A stretch of 46,937 nt of DNA from Pseudomonadota bacterium (GCA_019352135.1 JABBNX010000005.1:12727-59663), one strand, 5' to 3'. Positions 1 through 11,449 are shown, numbered from the stretch's first letter. Translations and numbers: made by a program. The notes: generated by a model from the sequence alone, not told the origin.

Positions 1-1
1 C

Positions 2-1195
2 GTCTTCGGCTATCTGGCGCGCGGCATCAAGAAACTGGTCGACATACCGGTCATTGCCAGCCACCGCATCAATGATCCGGATCTGGCCCGGGAGATGATC
101 GCAGACGGTTACTGTGACATGGTGGCGGTCGGAAGGGCGCTGATCGCCGATCCGTACTTCCCGGAGAAAGCCCGCAGTCGCCATGAGGCAGACATCGTTC
201 ATTGCGTGGCGTGCGGGCAGGGGTGTTTCGACAACCTTTTCAAGATGAAAGCGGTGGAATGTCTTTGCAACCCGCGCGCCGGGTATGAGCGTTCTCGAGC
301 GGTTTCCCTGGCCGATACTCCATTGAACGTCACCATTGTCGGCGGCGGTGTTGCCGGAATGAGCGCGGCCATATCAGCGGCAGAGCGGGGTCACCGTGTG
401 ACGCTCCATGAATCTGGCAACCATCTCGGTGGACAGCTCCTTCTTGCGGGCGCGCCTCCAGGGCGTGAAGAGTTTATCGAACTGGCCGCAGATCTGGAGC
501 GACAGGTGAAATTATCCGGCGCTACCGTCGTGCTCAATTCATGCGTCGATGACCAGCTTTTGAAAACTGTACATCCTGACGCGTTAATTCTCGCTTCAGG
601 CGGGCTGCCTATCGCACCCGCCATTCCGGGTGCTGATCTGCCACACGTCGTTCAGGCCTGGGGCGTGCTGACTGAGTCTGTCACAACAGGAAAGCACGTG
701 GTTGTAATCGGTGGAGGTGCGGTCGGAATCGAAACGGCACTGCTGCTGGCGGAGAAGGGCACTCTTTCCGGTGAAGCGCTCAAGTTTTTGCTGGTTCATG
801 AGGCCGAGTCGGTCGAAGCTCTATATGAACTGGCCACACACGGCAGCAAAGAGGTCACCGTGATCGAAATGCTGGGAGAACTGGGCAAAAACTTCGGCAA
901 GAGCACCCGCTGGGGGATGATGCAGGATGTGGAGCGGTATGGCGTCACGACCCGGGCCACGGCAAAGGTCATTGGAATTATGCCGGATTGCGTCAGAATC
1001 GAGTGCGATGGAGTGCTCGAAGATATTCCGGCCGACTCTGTCGTGCTTGCCGTCGGCACGCGCTCCAATAATTCGCTCCGGGAAATGGTTGAAACGAGCG
1101 GTATTCCGTTTCGTATTGTGGGGGACGCCGTTCAGCCAGCCATGGTGATCGACGCTATCCATCAAGGTTTTACGGCCGGTCGTGAGATCTGCTGA
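2..1195 (+). CDS. NADH:flavin oxidoreductase / 2,4-dienoyl-CoA reductase-like protein, 5'-truncated by window edge
   Basis: Frame open from base 2; DMVAVGRALIADP, CVACGQGCFD (FeS Cys cluster) and two dinucleotide-binding motifs (VGGGVAGMSAA, VIGGGAVGIETALLLAEKG). Confidence 0.85.
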   Translation, partial: VFGYLARGIKKLVDIPVIASHRINDPDLAREMIADGYCDMVAVGRALIADPYFPEKARSRHEADIVHCVACGQGCFDNLFKMKAVECLCNPRAGYERSRAVSLADTPLNVTIVGGGVAGMSAAISAAERGHRVTLHESGNHLGGQLLLAGAPPGREEFIELAADLERQVKLSGATVVLNSCVDDQLLKTVHPDALILASGGLPIAPAIPGADLPHVVQAWGVLTESVTTGKHVVVIGGGAVGIETALLLAEKGTLSGEALKFLLVHEAESVEALYELATHGSKEVTVIEMLGELGKNFGKSTRWGMMQDVERYGVTTRATAKVIGIMPDCVRIECDGVLEDIPADSVVLAVGTRSNNSLREMVETSGIPFRIVGDAVQPAMVIDAIHQGFTAGREIC

Positions 1196-1219
1196 ACTTA
1201 CGCACCAAGGGGATTAATT

Positions 1220-1774
1220 ATGAAGAATCTGTTTGTAGCAGTTGTTCTGACCCTGCTCTTTGCAAATCAATCGTCCGCCGTGGAAGTAGCCGGGGTGCAG
1301 GTGGCTCAGTCGGTAACTGTTAATGGTCAGCAGTTGAAATTGAATGGATACGGAATCAGAAAAAAGTTTTTCTTCAAGATCTACATCGGTTCTCTGTACG
1401 CTGCAAGGCACCTGGCCAGCGCGGCAGAAGCATACGGTGACAACGGCAACAAATTGATCAGGATGAACTTTCTGCATTCAAAGGTCGACAAGGAAAAAAT
1501 CATCGAAGCCTTCAACGAAGGTTTCAGGAACAACTCACCCGACCTGGCCGGATCCGCCGAAGTGAAGAAATTCCTCGGGTTATTCACCGCTGATTTTATT
1601 CATGGTGATGTCGTTGACCTGGCTATCGGGGCTGATGGCAGCGTTTCAGTCAGCCATAACGGCAGGCATCTTGGCACTGTCATGTCTGCAAAGCTCGGCA
1701 GGGCGGTTCTTGCCATATATCTGGGTGACAAGCCGGCTGACGCGTCACTGAAGAGTGGTATGCTCGGCAATTAA
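1220..1774 (+). CDS. Chalcone isomerase-like domain protein, probably exported
   Basis: N-terminal signal peptide (MKNLFVAVVLTLLFANQSSAVE), then VNGQQLKLNGYGIRKKFFFKIYIGSLY typical of the chalcone isomerase-like family. Confidence 0.75.
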   Translation: MKNLFVAVVLTLLFANQSSAVEVAGVQVAQSVTVNGQQLKLNGYGIRKKFFFKIYIGSLYAARHLASAAEAYGDNGNKLIRMNFLHSKVDKEKIIEAFNEGFRNNSPDLAGSAEVKKFLGLFTADFIHGDVVDLAIGADGSVSVSHNGRHLGTVMSAKLGRAVLAIYLGDKPADASLKSGMLGN

Positions 1775-1794
1775 TCGGCAAGGAGTCACCTCTT

Positions 1795-2181
1795 ATGGCA
1801 CAGACCTACTCAACTCCCATTGAACTGCGATTTTCCGACCTTGACGCCTATGGCCACGTGAACAGCGCCGTCTACTTCACCTACCTCGAAACGGCACGGG
1901 TCAAGCTGTTTCATGATTTCTTCAAAGAGGTCACGGCACAGGGGATTTTCACCGTCGTCGCGCGGGCGGAGTGTGACTTCAAGATCCCGATCATGCTCTA
2001 CGACGAGGTCATCGTTACGCTCTGGGTGGCCAAAACGGGGCGTTCGAGCTTCGAACTGGAGTACCGGATCCATAACGATCACGAGAAAACCTACGCCACC
2101 GCCCGCACGACAATGGTCTGCTTTGACAGCATCAAGAATGTAGCGATACCGTTGCCCGAAACCATAAAGGCAATGGCGTGA
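1795..2181 (+). CDS. Acyl-CoA thioesterase, 4HBT/YbgC-like hotdog fold
   Basis: FSDLDAYGHVNSAVYFTYLETAR signature; RBS aaggag upstream. Confidence 0.85.
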   Translation: MAQTYSTPIELRFSDLDAYGHVNSAVYFTYLETARVKLFHDFFKEVTAQGIFTVVARAECDFKIPIMLYDEVIVTLWVAKTGRSSFELEYRIHNDHEKTYATARTTMVCFDSIKNVAIPLPETIKAMA

Positions 2182-2210
2182 CAATTGCCGATAAAGGAGT
2201 ACCTGTCGAT

Positions 2211-2987
2211 ATGAACAGCACCGATCAGATCCAGAGCGAAACAAGTGACGGCATCCTTACCCTGCGCATCAACCGGCCGGACAAAAAAAATGCCTTGAAT
2301 CTCGCCATGTACCAGACTCTGGCGGATAATCTCAGGGCGGCAGACCGTGATGACACCGTCCGGGTAATCCTGATCAGCGGTGGCGATGAATGCTTCACCA
2401 GCGGCAATGACCTGGCCGACTTTCTCTCTGCGCCGCCGACCGGCCCGGAAAGTCCGGTCATGCAGTTTCTCAGCGCGATCAGCGAAACGCGCAAACCGCT
2501 GGTGGCAGCGGTCAATGGCCTGGCGGTCGGGATCGGCGTCACGATGCTGCTGCACTGCGATCTGGTCTATGTTGGGGAAAGCGCCACCTTCCAGATGCCG
2601 TTCGTTAACCTGGGGCTCTGTCCTGAGGCCGGCTCAACGCTTCTCCTCCCACGGATAATGGGACACCAACGAGCTGCCGAACTCCTGCTTCTGGGTGAGG
2701 CATTCCATGCGGAGAAGGCGCAGCGCGTCGGGATCGTTACCGAGGTCTGTCCGGACGGCGATGTGCTGGCTTTAGCCCGGAGCAGGGCGCTGCAGCTGGC
2801 AGCCCAACCGGCGGCTGCCGTGCGTCTGGCCAAGGAGCTGTTAAAGCGTGATTATACCGTACAATTGCAGGAAACCATCGCCGAAGAGGGGAAACAGTTC
2901 ACGGTCCGCCTGAAGTCACCTGAAGCGGCCGAGGCGCTGCAGGCCTTCATACAGCGGAGAAAACCGGATTTTTTACGATTCAATTAG
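2211..2987 (+). CDS. Enoyl-CoA hydratase/isomerase (crotonase family)
   Basis: LRINRPDKKNALN, SGGDECFTSGNDL, AAVNGLAVGIGVTMLLHCDLVY; start placed at 2211 (in frame with the 2178 ORF) after RBS aaaggag. Confidence 0.85.
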   Translation: MNSTDQIQSETSDGILTLRINRPDKKNALNLAMYQTLADNLRAADRDDTVRVILISGGDECFTSGNDLADFLSAPPTGPESPVMQFLSAISETRKPLVAAVNGLAVGIGVTMLLHCDLVYVGESATFQMPFVNLGLCPEAGSTLLLPRIMGHQRAAELLLLGEAFHAEKAQRVGIVTEVCPDGDVLALARSRALQLAAQPAAAVRLAKELLKRDYTVQLQETIAEEGKQFTVRLKSPEAAEALQAFIQRRKPDFLRFN

Positions 2988-3117
2988 TCAGGTCGTACCG
3001 ATATTGCCCGTGCGGATGAAATAATGTACCGAGGCAAAAAGGATGGGCGACATTGCGTTAAGTTGATCTTGTGACCTGTTGCCGCTGGTGAATAAAAATA
3101 CAACGTGGGTACTGTGG

Positions 3118-3534
3118 CTATTTAATAAGATTGAATTCATCGACAATTCTTTGACGATAGGCCGTGATATCCTTTTCAAGGGACTGGAGGGTTGCAACCT
3201 TCTGTTTGATGCTGTTTAAATGCGTGCCAAGCAGTTCTATCAGACGCGGCATGATCTTTTCCGGGACCTTCTGCTCCTTGTCGAACAGGTCAGCCAGTTC
3301 CTTCATCTCTTCAAGAGACAGCCCCAGTTCCTTTACCTTCAGTACAAATTTAAAACGCTTGATATCTCCCTTTTCATAATATCGTACCTTACCCTCTGTC
3401 CGCTTGGGAGGTTCGACAAGCCCCATCTTTTCATACAGCCGGATTGTCCGTGTCGTGATGTTCAATTCCTCGGCCAAGTCGCTTATCTGCATATGTTCTT
3501 CATTGCTTAATCTCATACTTCTCCTTAATGTCAA
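3118..3534 (-). CDS. MerR family transcriptional regulator
   Basis: ISDLAEELNITTRTIRLYEKMGLVEPPKRTEGKVRYYEKGDIKRFKFVLKVKELGLSLEEMKEL winged-helix signature. Confidence 0.9.
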   Translation of the reverse strand: MTLRRSMRLSNEEHMQISDLAEELNITTRTIRLYEKMGLVEPPKRTEGKVRYYEKGDIKRFKFVLKVKELGLSLEEMKELADLFDKEQKVPEKIMPRLIELLGTHLNSIKQKVATLQSLEKDITAYRQRIVDEFNLIK

Positions 3535-3751
3535 CTATACTTATAAGGAAACATCTTTATATTGTCAAGAATATTTGGGCAGTCATATTCACGGTGCCGT
3601 TATATGGAGGAGAAATACAGACTGTAGGGGGCGCCAACAACAGTGGGTCGAGTAAACAGCGGAAAATTTTTACACCGTTTGCGGGAGGATTGTTAGTCAG
3701 GTTTGATGGTGGACGGCAGGGTTACCCGAAATTACCAGCGTCTGGCACTCC

Positions 3752-4162
3752 TCAACAGCCGGCTGATTCACGCAATTTTGTTGACATTTTCTGTCGATAC
3801 TCAACGATTTCCTTGCGCAAGGAAGAGAGTTTAGCGACCTTGTCATCAATCAAATCAATATGCACATCAAGAATGTTAATAAGCTCCGGAATTAATTGGT
3901 CGGTTTTCTTTGCATCACCGTAGACCCTATAGAGATTCTGGAGCTCTTTGATAGTAAGGCCCAAATCCTTCAACTTCAGGATGAATTTGATCCTGCGCAC
4001 CATGTACGAGTCGTAGCCACGGTTGCCACGGTCGAGCCGTTCAACAGATTCTATAATTCCCTCTTCTTCCCAGTAGCGCAAAGTCCGGGTAGAAATTCCC
4101 AATTCATTGCAAAGCTCGCCTATGGTCATAATGTCATCAGATTCTATTGTTGAATCGTTCAT
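3752..4162 (-). CDS. MerR family transcriptional regulator, paralog of the preceding MerR
   Basis: IGELCNELGISTRTLRYWEEEGIIESVERLDRGNRGYDSYMVRRIKFILKLKDLGLTIKELQNL; visibly co-linear with the 3118-3534 product. Confidence 0.9.
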   Translation of the reverse strand: MNDSTIESDDIMTIGELCNELGISTRTLRYWEEEGIIESVERLDRGNRGYDSYMVRRIKFILKLKDLGLTIKELQNLYRVYGDAKKTDQLIPELINILDVHIDLIDDKVAKLSSLRKEIVEYRQKMSTKLRESAGC

Positions 4163-4220
4163 AAAGCCCTCGCAAATGTATCTTCGTTGTATTGCTCCAT
4201 AGACGCAATGGCTGTTATTA

Positions 4221-4237
4221 TGACGTTGACGTGAATT
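4221..4237 (+). promoter_or_regulatory. Candidate operator ATGACGTTGACGTGAAT upstream of the merR at 4162(-)
   Basis: TGAC-n-T-n2-ACGT-like match to the shared motif, positioned for autoregulation. Confidence 0.3.
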
Positions 4238-4378
4238 AAATGCTACATAAAAATCAAGTCAGTTGTGCGTCTGATAATGAATAACCACGTTATATTAAAT
4301 AATAGTAGTACTATTAGCTAATTATGTAAGTTTGTCATAGTTATTTGATGTGTTAAAATAACAGAGTTAATTTTTGCA

Positions 4379-4395
4379 TTGACATATGCGTAAAC
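4379..4395 (+). promoter_or_regulatory. Candidate operator TTGACATATGCGTAAAC upstream of the 4484/icmF genes
   Basis: Partial match to the shared TTGACATGAACGTAAAG motif, ~90 bp before the 4484 ATG. Confidence 0.35.
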
Positions 4396-4483
4396 GCTAT
4401 ATACCCTTTTCTGTATATCGACCAGTGCGAGCGGTATTTGCCGCACCTCCCGTACGCGCTACGCATAAAGAGGAGATCAAATC

Positions 4484-5029
4484 ATGTCAAACGTGGAACG
4501 TGTCGGTGATGAAGGCGTCAGCCTTCTGTACAACCTGAGCAAGGAAGAACTGGTCAAGATTATTGTCGATGACGCCAAAAACTGGCTGGCCCATGACGGG
4601 CTCTGGTTTCAGGCGATTGAGAAGCGCTATGGTATGGACGTTGCTGTGGACGCCGACATAGAGGCATGGCGCTATTTTACCGTTATTGAAGCAAAACGGA
4701 TCATGGAGCGCCTGGGAATGAAGCCTGGTGGAGGAATTCCGGCACTGGTGGAATGCCTTAAGCATCGGTTCTATGCCCGCTTGAACCTGCAGGAAAGTTC
4801 TGAGGTAACGGATACACGAGTCGTTTTCAAAATGCTTGACTGCCGTGTTCAATCCGCCCGCAAGCGCAAAGGACTGGCGGATCACCCCTGCAAATCGGTT
4901 GGTATTGTCGAATATGGCGAATTTGCCAAGACCATTGATCCACGTTTCAGCACCCGTTGTATCGCTTGTCCGCCGGATCCGCACCCTGAAGATTACTGGT
5001 GCGCCTGGGAGTTTACCCTGGTCGAATAA
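4484..5029 (+). CDS. Conserved hypothetical protein upstream of the mutase, DUF6125-like
   Basis: ATG at 4484 after RBS agaggag; Cys-rich C-terminus [24 protein letters not shown]; family label from memory only. Confidence 0.65.
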   Translation: MSNVERVGDEGVSLLYNLSKEELVKIIVDDAKNWLAHDGLWFQAIEKRYGMDVAVDADIEAWRYFTVIEAKRIMERLGMKPGGGIPALVECLKHRFYARLNLQESSEVTDTRVVFKMLDCRVQSARKRKGLADHPCKSVGIVEYGEFAKTIDPRFSTRCIACPPDPHPEDYWCAWEFTLVE

Positions 5030-5055
5030 TTACCCGTTACCGAGGAGGAACCACC

Positions 5056-8000
5056 ATGCAGGATGCTATTGAAACATACAAACCAAAACATAAACTGCGT
5101 TTTGTTACCGCCACCAGCCTCTTTGACGGTCATGACGTTTCCATAAATGTAATTCGCAGGATTCTTCAGGCCTCCGGGGCGGAGGTCATCCATCTGGGGC
5201 ATAATCGCTCTGTTGATGAGATTGTGACCGCTGCTATCCAGGAAGATGCCCACGGCATCAACATCAGCAGTTACCAGGGGGGGCATGTCGCCTTCTTCAA
5301 ATACACCATGGATCTGCTGCGGGAACGTGGGGCCGGTCATATCAAGGTCTTTGGCGGTGGCGGCGGTGTGATTGTACCTGAAGAAATCAAGGAGATTGAG
5401 GCGTTCGGAGTCACCAAAATTTTTTCACCTGAGGATGGCCGACGCATGGGTCTGCAGGGGATGATTAGCTTCATGCTTGAGCAGTGTGATTTCAGTCTTG
5501 GGCGTGACCCGGAAGAAGAATTGGAAAAGTTGAAAAATCAGGATATTCGCGCCATCAATACCATCATTACCCTTGCTGAGGATTCGGTACATTGCGGCAG
5601 CGATGAGGGGTATGGCACGTTACGTGAGAGAGTAAAAGAGATGGGAAAACAAACGCCTGTGCTGGGGATTACCGGTACCGGCGGCGCGGGCAAGAGTACC
5701 ATGAGTGATGAGTTGGTGCTACGCTTCCTTCATGACTTCCCTGAAAAGAGTGTCGCCATTCTGGCGGTTGATCCATCCCGTCAGAGAACCGGCGGCGCGT
5801 TGTTGGGAGATCGTATCCGTATGAATTCCATCACCGGCAAGCGGGTCTACATGCGGTCGCTGGCGACGCGGGACTCACACTCCGAACTTTCCGCGGCGAT
5901 ACAGGATGCGCTCGATGTGGTTCGGGCCTCCGGCTTTGACCTGATTGTGGTTGAGACCTCCGGTATCGGCCAGGGAGATGCCTCGGTAGTAACTATTTGT
6001 GACCTGTCCCTGTATGTGATGACCTCTGAATTCGGTGCCCCGACACAGCTGGAAAAGATCGATATGCTTGATTTTGCCGATCTGGTTGCCATTAACAAAT
6101 TTGACCGAAAAGGTTCTGAAGATGCCTTAAAAAACGTCAAAAAACAGTATCGGCGCAACCGGGTCATGTTTGATGTGCCAGACGAGCAGATACCGGTCTA
6201 TGGCACTATCGCTTCCCAGTTTAACGACCCGGGGACATCAGTGCTGTACCTTGCTTTGCTCAGCAAACTGAACGAGAAAAAAGGGAGTGCTTGGCAATCC
6301 GGGCTCGTGATCAGAGAACGTGACAGCCTGAGCAAAACCGTTATTCCGGCAGACCGTATCCACTATCTGGGAGAAATCGCCCAAACCGTGCGTAGTTACC
6401 GCAAGACCGTTGTCCAACAGTGTGTTGTTGCCCGCTCGTTGTATCAGCTGAAAGCGGTACAGGGGATGTTGGAAGAGGGTTCAGCCGCAGCGCTGGAGGT
6501 GGCCTGTCTGGCACAGACCAATGATGCCAGGCTCCATGAAGAGCCGCGTCAGCTTTTGTCATGCTGGGATGAGCTGAAACGGTCCTATCGTCAGGAAGCT
6601 TTGATAACGAAGGTTCGCGATAAAGAGATCCGCACCGAGCTGTTTACCACCAGCCTTTCCGGCACACGCATCCCTAGGGTCTCTGTCCCCGGTTTTGATG
6701 ACTGGGGCGAGATACTCAGGTGGCGTATGCTGGAGAACCTGCCGGGGTTTTTCCCGTTCACCGCCGGAGTCTTTCCCTTTAAACGGGCTGAGGAAGATCC
6801 TAAACGTCAGTTTGCTGGCGAGGGAAGCCCTGAGCGGACCAACAAACGCTTTCACTACCTCTGTCAGGACGATGGCGCAAAACGGCTCTCAACCGCCTTT
6901 GACAGCGTAACTCTCTACGGCGCTGACCCGGACTATCCGCCTGACATCTACGGCAAGGTGGGTGAAAGCGGGGTGTCAATCGCAACTATCGACGATATCA
7001 AGAAGCTGTTTGCCGGTTTTGATCTCTGCGCGCCGTCAACCAGTGTCTCTATAACCATTAACGGTCCGGCGCCGATGATGCTGGCCATGTTCTTTAACGC
7101 CGCCATTGATCAGCAGGTCGAACGTTTCACAGAACAACAGCGGCGTGGGCCGGATGAGGCCGAGTATCAGAAAATCAAGGCGGATACGCTGCAAAACGTC
7201 CGTGGCACAGTACAGGCTGATATTCTCAAGGAAGACCAGGGACAAAATACCTGTCTGTTTTCAATAGACTTTGCCCTGAAGATGATGGGGGACATACAGC
7301 AATACTTTATTGAACAAAAGGTGCGCAACTACTACTCTGTTTCGATTAGCGGCTACCATATTGCCGAGGCAGGTGCCAACCCTATTACCCAGTTGGCCCT
7401 GACCCTGTCTAATGGCTTTACCTTTCTGGAATATTACCTTGCCAGAGGTATGGATATTGATGACTTTGCCCCGAATCTTTCCTTCTTTTTCAGCAATGGC
7501 TTAGACCCTGAATACAGCGTCATCGGCAGGGTGGCCAGGCGTATCTGGTCCGTGACTATGCGGGAAAAATACGGCGCCAATGACCGCAGCCAAAAACTCA
7601 AATACCATATCCAGACATCTGGACGTTCGCTGCACGCCCAGGAAATGGACTTCAACGACATCCGTACCACTCTGCAGGCCTTGGTAGCGATCTATGATAA
7701 TTGTAACTCGCTGCATACCAACGCCTACGATGAGGCGGTGACCACTCCTACAGAAGAGTCAGTGCGGCGGGCCATGGCAATCCAGATGATTATCACCAAA
7801 GAGTTCGGTCTTGCAAAGAACGAAAACCCGATTCAGGGCTCGTTTATTATTGAAGAGCTGACCGATCTGGTGGAAGAGGCGGTCATGCTCGAATTTGAAC
7901 GCATTGATCATCGTGGCGGCGTGCTGGGGGCCATGGAAACCCAGTATCAGCGCAGTAAGATTCAGGACGAATCCATGCTGTATGAACACAAAAAGCATAA

Positions 8001-8307
8001 CGGCGAGCTGCCGATTGTTGGGGTCAACACCTTCCTCAATCCCCGCTCTGATGAAGAGGGGTTCGGGATTCCGGGTGAACTCGCCAGGGCCACTATTGAA
8101 GAGAAAGAACAGCAGATTAACAATTTGAGAGCATTTCAGGAGAAAAATCGCACTGAAGCGTTGCAGGCACTGGAGCGCCTGAAGGCCGTTGCCATGTCCG
8201 GAGATAACGTCTTTGCCGAGATGATGGAAACGGTTAAATATGCCTCGCTCGGTCAAATTACCCAGGCGCTGTTTGAGGTGGGTGGCCGTTACCGGAGAAA
8301 CATGTAA
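5056..8307 (+). CDS. icmF: Fused acyl-CoA mutase: B12-binding domain, MeaB-like GTPase, mutase catalytic domain (IcmF type)
   Basis: [32 protein letters not shown] (B12 domain), [12 protein letters not shown] (P-loop), [35 protein letters not shown] and [31 protein letters not shown] (mutase); start at 5056 after aggagg. Confidence 0.9.
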   Translation: MQDAIETYKPKHKLRFVTATSLFDGHDVSINVIRRILQASGAEVIHLGHNRSVDEIVTAAIQEDAHGINISSYQGGHVAFFKYTMDLLRERGAGHIKVFGGGGGVIVPEEIKEIEAFGVTKIFSPEDGRRMGLQGMISFMLEQCDFSLGRDPEEELEKLKNQDIRAINTIITLAEDSVHCGSDEGYGTLRERVKEMGKQTPVLGITGTGGAGKSTMSDELVLRFLHDFPEKSVAILAVDPSRQRTGGALLGDRIRMNSITGKRVYMRSLATRDSHSELSAAIQDALDVVRASGFDLIVVETSGIGQGDASVVTICDLSLYVMTSEFGAPTQLEKIDMLDFADLVAINKFDRKGSEDALKNVKKQYRRNRVMFDVPDEQIPVYGTIASQFNDPGTSVLYLALLSKLNEKKGSAWQSGLVIRERDSLSKTVIPADRIHYLGEIAQTVRSYRKTVVQQCVVARSLYQLKAVQGMLEEGSAAALEVACLAQTNDARLHEEPRQLLSCWDELKRSYRQEALITKVRDKEIRTELFTTSLSGTRIPRVSVPGFDDWGEILRWRMLENLPGFFPFTAGVFPFKRAEEDPKRQFAGEGSPERTNKRFHYLCQDDGAKRLSTAFDSVTLYGADPDYPPDIYGKVGESGVSIATIDDIKKLFAGFDLCAPSTSVSITINGPAPMMLAMFFNAAIDQQVERFTEQQRRGPDEAEYQKIKADTLQNVRGTVQADILKEDQGQNTCLFSIDFALKMMGDIQQYFIEQKVRNYYSVSISGYHIAEAGANPITQLALTLSNGFTFLEYYLARGMDIDDFAPNLSFFFSNGLDPEYSVIGRVARRIWSVTMREKYGANDRSQKLKYHIQTSGRSLHAQEMDFNDIRTTLQALVAIYDNCNSLHTNAYDEAVTTPTEESVRRAMAIQMIITKEFGLAKNENPIQGSFIIEELTDLVEEAVMLEFERIDHRGGVLGAMETQYQRSKIQDESMLYEHKKHNGELPIVGVNTFLNPRSDEEGFGIPGELARATIEEKEQQINNLRAFQEKNRTEALQALERLKAVAMSGDNVFAEMMETVKYASLGQITQALFEVGGRYRRNM

Positions 8308-8361
8308 ACAAAGCATAATTCGTAGAATGACGGGAAAAACTTCTCAATAAAGGAGTCTGTT

Positions 8362-9138
8362 ATGGAAAAGGATCTGATCAAGACCAGAAAAGAAGGACGT
8401 ATCGGCTGGATTACCCTGAATCGCCCCGAAGCGACGAACACCTTTACTATTCCCTTCGCCAATCAGCTCGATGCAGCGCTCAAGCAGATGGAAAGCGACC
8501 CCGATGTCCTGGTTGTGGTTGTCGATGCCGCCGGGAAGAACTTCTGTACCGGCATTGGCCTGGACCAGTTTCCCCCCAGAACACAGCAGGAGGCCCGTGA
8601 TTTCCTGTACCAGATCGATGCGTTTTACGGCACCCTCACACGCATGAAGAAGGTCACCATCGCCTCAGTACATGGCTACGCTCTGGCGAACGGAGCTGGT
8701 CTGGCAATTGGTTGTGACTTGACTGTAGCAGCCGATACCGCCGTTTTCGGTACCACCGCCATTAACGTCGGTCTGATCTGTCTGGGACCTGCCGCACCGA
8801 TGATACAAAGTTTGGGGCGTAAAAAGGTTCTGGAAATGGTCTTGACCGGGGACATGATCAGTGCTGCCGAGGCCGAGAGGCTCGGCCTGGTCAACAAGGT
8901 TGTGCCGGAACAGGATCTGGCGGCAGCAACTCTGGAGCTTGCCAACAAGTTGGCGTCAAAGAGCCCGCTTGCCCTGAGAAACGGCAAGGAAGGTCTAAAT
9001 CGTCTGCCGGACCTTCCCCAACAGCAGGCGCTGGATGTCATGGATGACATTTTCTCCTCCCTGGCAGCTACCGAAGATGCCGTAGAAGGGGTTGCCGCCT
9101 TTGTGGGGAAACGGAAGCCGGTCTGGAAAAACAGGTAA
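8362..9138 (+). CDS. Enoyl-CoA hydratase/isomerase (crotonase family)
   Basis: GWITLNRPEATNTF, GKNFCTGIGLDQF, SVHGYALANGAGLAIGCDLTVAAD; RBS aaaggag. Confidence 0.85.
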   Translation: MEKDLIKTRKEGRIGWITLNRPEATNTFTIPFANQLDAALKQMESDPDVLVVVVDAAGKNFCTGIGLDQFPPRTQQEARDFLYQIDAFYGTLTRMKKVTIASVHGYALANGAGLAIGCDLTVAADTAVFGTTAINVGLICLGPAAPMIQSLGRKKVLEMVLTGDMISAAEAERLGLVNKVVPEQDLAAATLELANKLASKSPLALRNGKEGLNRLPDLPQQQALDVMDDIFSSLAATEDAVEGVAAFVGKRKPVWKNR

Positions 9139-9214
9139 GCTGCCGGTTGACGATACTTTTCTGGGATGATTGATGCGATTAAATAGCAGGTATAGAATTG
9201 CGTTATAAATGGCA

Positions 9215-9231
9215 TTGACATGAACGTAAAG
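9215..9231 (+). promoter_or_regulatory. Candidate operator TTGACATGAACGTAAAG upstream of thiolase
   Basis: Shared motif with 16952-16968. Confidence 0.45.
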
Positions 9232-9276
9232 TGGATGTATGGTTTGTCATATCAAGACAGCCTTGGAGGCGTAAAT

Positions 9277-10455
9277 ATGAAAGAAGAAGTGTATGTTATT
9301 GATGGTATGAGGACGCCGTTCGGCTCATTTGGCGGAGTATTGGCGGATGTTGCCGCCCCCCAGTTGGCCGCCACGGTAATAAAGGGACTCCTGAACCGGA
9401 ATGCTCTGTCGGCGGAGGCGGTAGGCGAAGTGATCCTGGGGCAGGTATTGAGCGGCGGCTGCGGCCAGGCGCCGGCGCGCCAGGCAATGCGCTTTGCCGG
9501 TTTACCGGATACGATCCCCGCCCTGACGATCAACAAAGTCTGCGGCAGCGGCCTTAAGGCCATAATGCTCGGAAGTGACTCGATACAGCTTGGCAACGCC
9601 GCTACGGTACTGGCCGGCGGCATGGAAAACATGTCACTGGCGCCCTATTTCCTTAAAAAAGCCCGTAACGGCTTTCGCATGGGGAATGGTGAAATCTTCG
9701 ACCTGATGATCCATGACGGCCTTCAGGATCCGTACACCGGCCGGCATATGGGTGACATCGGCGAGGCCAGTGTTGAGCGCAACTCACTGAGCCGTGAAGT
9801 TCAGGATGACCTGGCCATCCGTTCATATCGGCTGGCCCAGGCGGCGGTACGGGACGGGATCTTCAAAGACGAAATAGTCCCGGTGGTCAAGAGTGTTCGC
9901 GGTGTCGATACAGTCGTTTCTGACGACGAAGAACCGTTCAAGGGTGATATCGAAAAGATCACCAAACTCAAGCCGGTTTTCAAGAAAGATGGCAGCATCA
10001 CGGCCGGCAACGCCTCCTCCATTAATGACGGTGCCGCGCTGCTGCTGCTGGCCGGTGCCGCCGCGGTGAAAAAACACAATCTTACCGTAAAAGCCCGCAT
10101 TGTCGCTTCAGCCACCAGCAGTCTCCATCCGGACTATTTCCCCGAAGCCCCGGTTTCGGCCATTCAGGCGGTGTGCGCCAGGGCCGGCCTGAACGTTGGA
10201 GACATCGACCTGTTCGAGATCAACGAAGCGTTTGCTTCGGTCACACTGATAGCGATCAAGGAGCTGAAACTCGACCCAGCCAAGGTCAACGTCAATGGCG
10301 GCGCCTGCGCCATCGGCCATCCGATCGGTGCCAGTGGCGCCCGTCTGGCCATGACGGTGATACGCGAGCTGCATAAACGTAATCTACGCTACGGCCTCGC
10401 CACACTCTGCATCGGTGGCGGCGAAGCCGTGGCGGTAATCTTTGAACGAGTTTAG
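9277..10455 (+). CDS. Acetyl-CoA acetyltransferase (thiolase)
   Basis: [52 protein letters not shown]; start at 9277 after tggaggcg. Confidence 0.92.
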   Translation: MKEEVYVIDGMRTPFGSFGGVLADVAAPQLAATVIKGLLNRNALSAEAVGEVILGQVLSGGCGQAPARQAMRFAGLPDTIPALTINKVCGSGLKAIMLGSDSIQLGNAATVLAGGMENMSLAPYFLKKARNGFRMGNGEIFDLMIHDGLQDPYTGRHMGDIGEASVERNSLSREVQDDLAIRSYRLAQAAVRDGIFKDEIVPVVKSVRGVDTVVSDDEEPFKGDIEKITKLKPVFKKDGSITAGNASSINDGAALLLLAGAAAVKKHNLTVKARIVASATSSLHPDYFPEAPVSAIQAVCARAGLNVGDIDLFEINEAFASVTLIAIKELKLDPAKVNVNGGACAIGHPIGASGARLAMTVIRELHKRNLRYGLATLCIGGGEAVAVIFERV

Positions 10456-10464
10456 GAGGCAGGG

Positions 10465-11310
10465 ATGATTACAACAATCGGAGTTCTCGGGGCAGGGCAG
10501 ATGGGCAACGGTATCGCCCATGTCTTCGCGCAGTACGGTTATCAGGTGGTTCTGTTCGATATTGCCCCGGCTCAATTGGACAAGGCGCGTGCCACAATAC
10601 AGCAGAATCTGGAGCGGCAGGCGAAAAAAGGGGCGATTCCGGAGGCGCTGGTGGCTGAAACGCTCGGGCGGATCGTAACCACTCAGGATATGCACGGCCT
10701 GGCGGATGTCGACTTTGCCGTCGAAGCGGTTACTGAGTATGAACCGCTCAAGCTTGAGATCTTCCGCACGCTTGATGGTATCGTAAAAGCCGGCGCCATC
10801 CTCGCTTCAAATACGTCATCAATTCCGATAACCAAGATCGCCTCGGTTACCGGTCGTCCCGACAAGGTCATCGGCATGCACTTCATGAATCCGGTGCCGG
10901 TCATGAAGCTGGTCGAAATAATTCGTGGGCATGCCACCAGCGATGAAACCTTCAATCTGACCTCCGTACTGGTCGCTAAACTCGAAAAAGAAATGGCGGT
11001 ATCCCAGGATTATCCCGGCTTTATCGTCAATCGTATCCTCATCCCGATGATCAACGAGGCGGCCTTTGCCCTCTATGAAGGTATTGCGACTGCCGAGGAT
11101 ATCGACAAAGGTATGAAGCTCGGCACCAACCAGCCGATGGGGCCGCTGACTCTGGCGGACTTTATTGGACTCGATACCGTGCTGGCGATCGCCAATGTCC
11201 TGTATGACGGCTTCAAGGATCCCAAGTATCGTCCCTGCCCGCTGCTCGTCAAGATGGTCAATGCCGGACATCTGGGGCGCAAATCGGGACGCGGCTTTTA
11301 CATCTACTAG
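10465..11310 (+). CDS. 3-hydroxybutyryl-CoA / 3-hydroxyacyl-CoA dehydrogenase
   Basis: IGVLGAGQMGNGIAHVFAQYGYQVVLFD, ASNTSSIPIT, GMHFMNPVPVMKLVEIIRG. Confidence 0.93.
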   Translation: MITTIGVLGAGQMGNGIAHVFAQYGYQVVLFDIAPAQLDKARATIQQNLERQAKKGAIPEALVAETLGRIVTTQDMHGLADVDFAVEAVTEYEPLKLEIFRTLDGIVKAGAILASNTSSIPITKIASVTGRPDKVIGMHFMNPVPVMKLVEIIRGHATSDETFNLTSVLVAKLEKEMAVSQDYPGFIVNRILIPMINEAAFALYEGIATAEDIDKGMKLGTNQPMGPLTLADFIGLDTVLAIANVLYDGFKDPKYRPCPLLVKMVNAGHLGRKSGRGFYIY

Positions 11311-11449
11311 AAAACAGTGCGTGCCTGACGAAGGAAGATGGTTGTCTTCTCCGTCTGCAACTGGTGACCAGTGAGGAGTGGGAGATGCGTATCGAAATGC
11401 GTTCGGCAAAATTCAAAGGTAAATAAATTCCATTACGGAGGGGTAAACC

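Noticed and set aside
4301-4315. Palindrome AATAGTAGTACTATT in the merR/mutase intergenic region
   Set aside because: AT-rich, short, and no second copy noticed; insufficient to call an operator.
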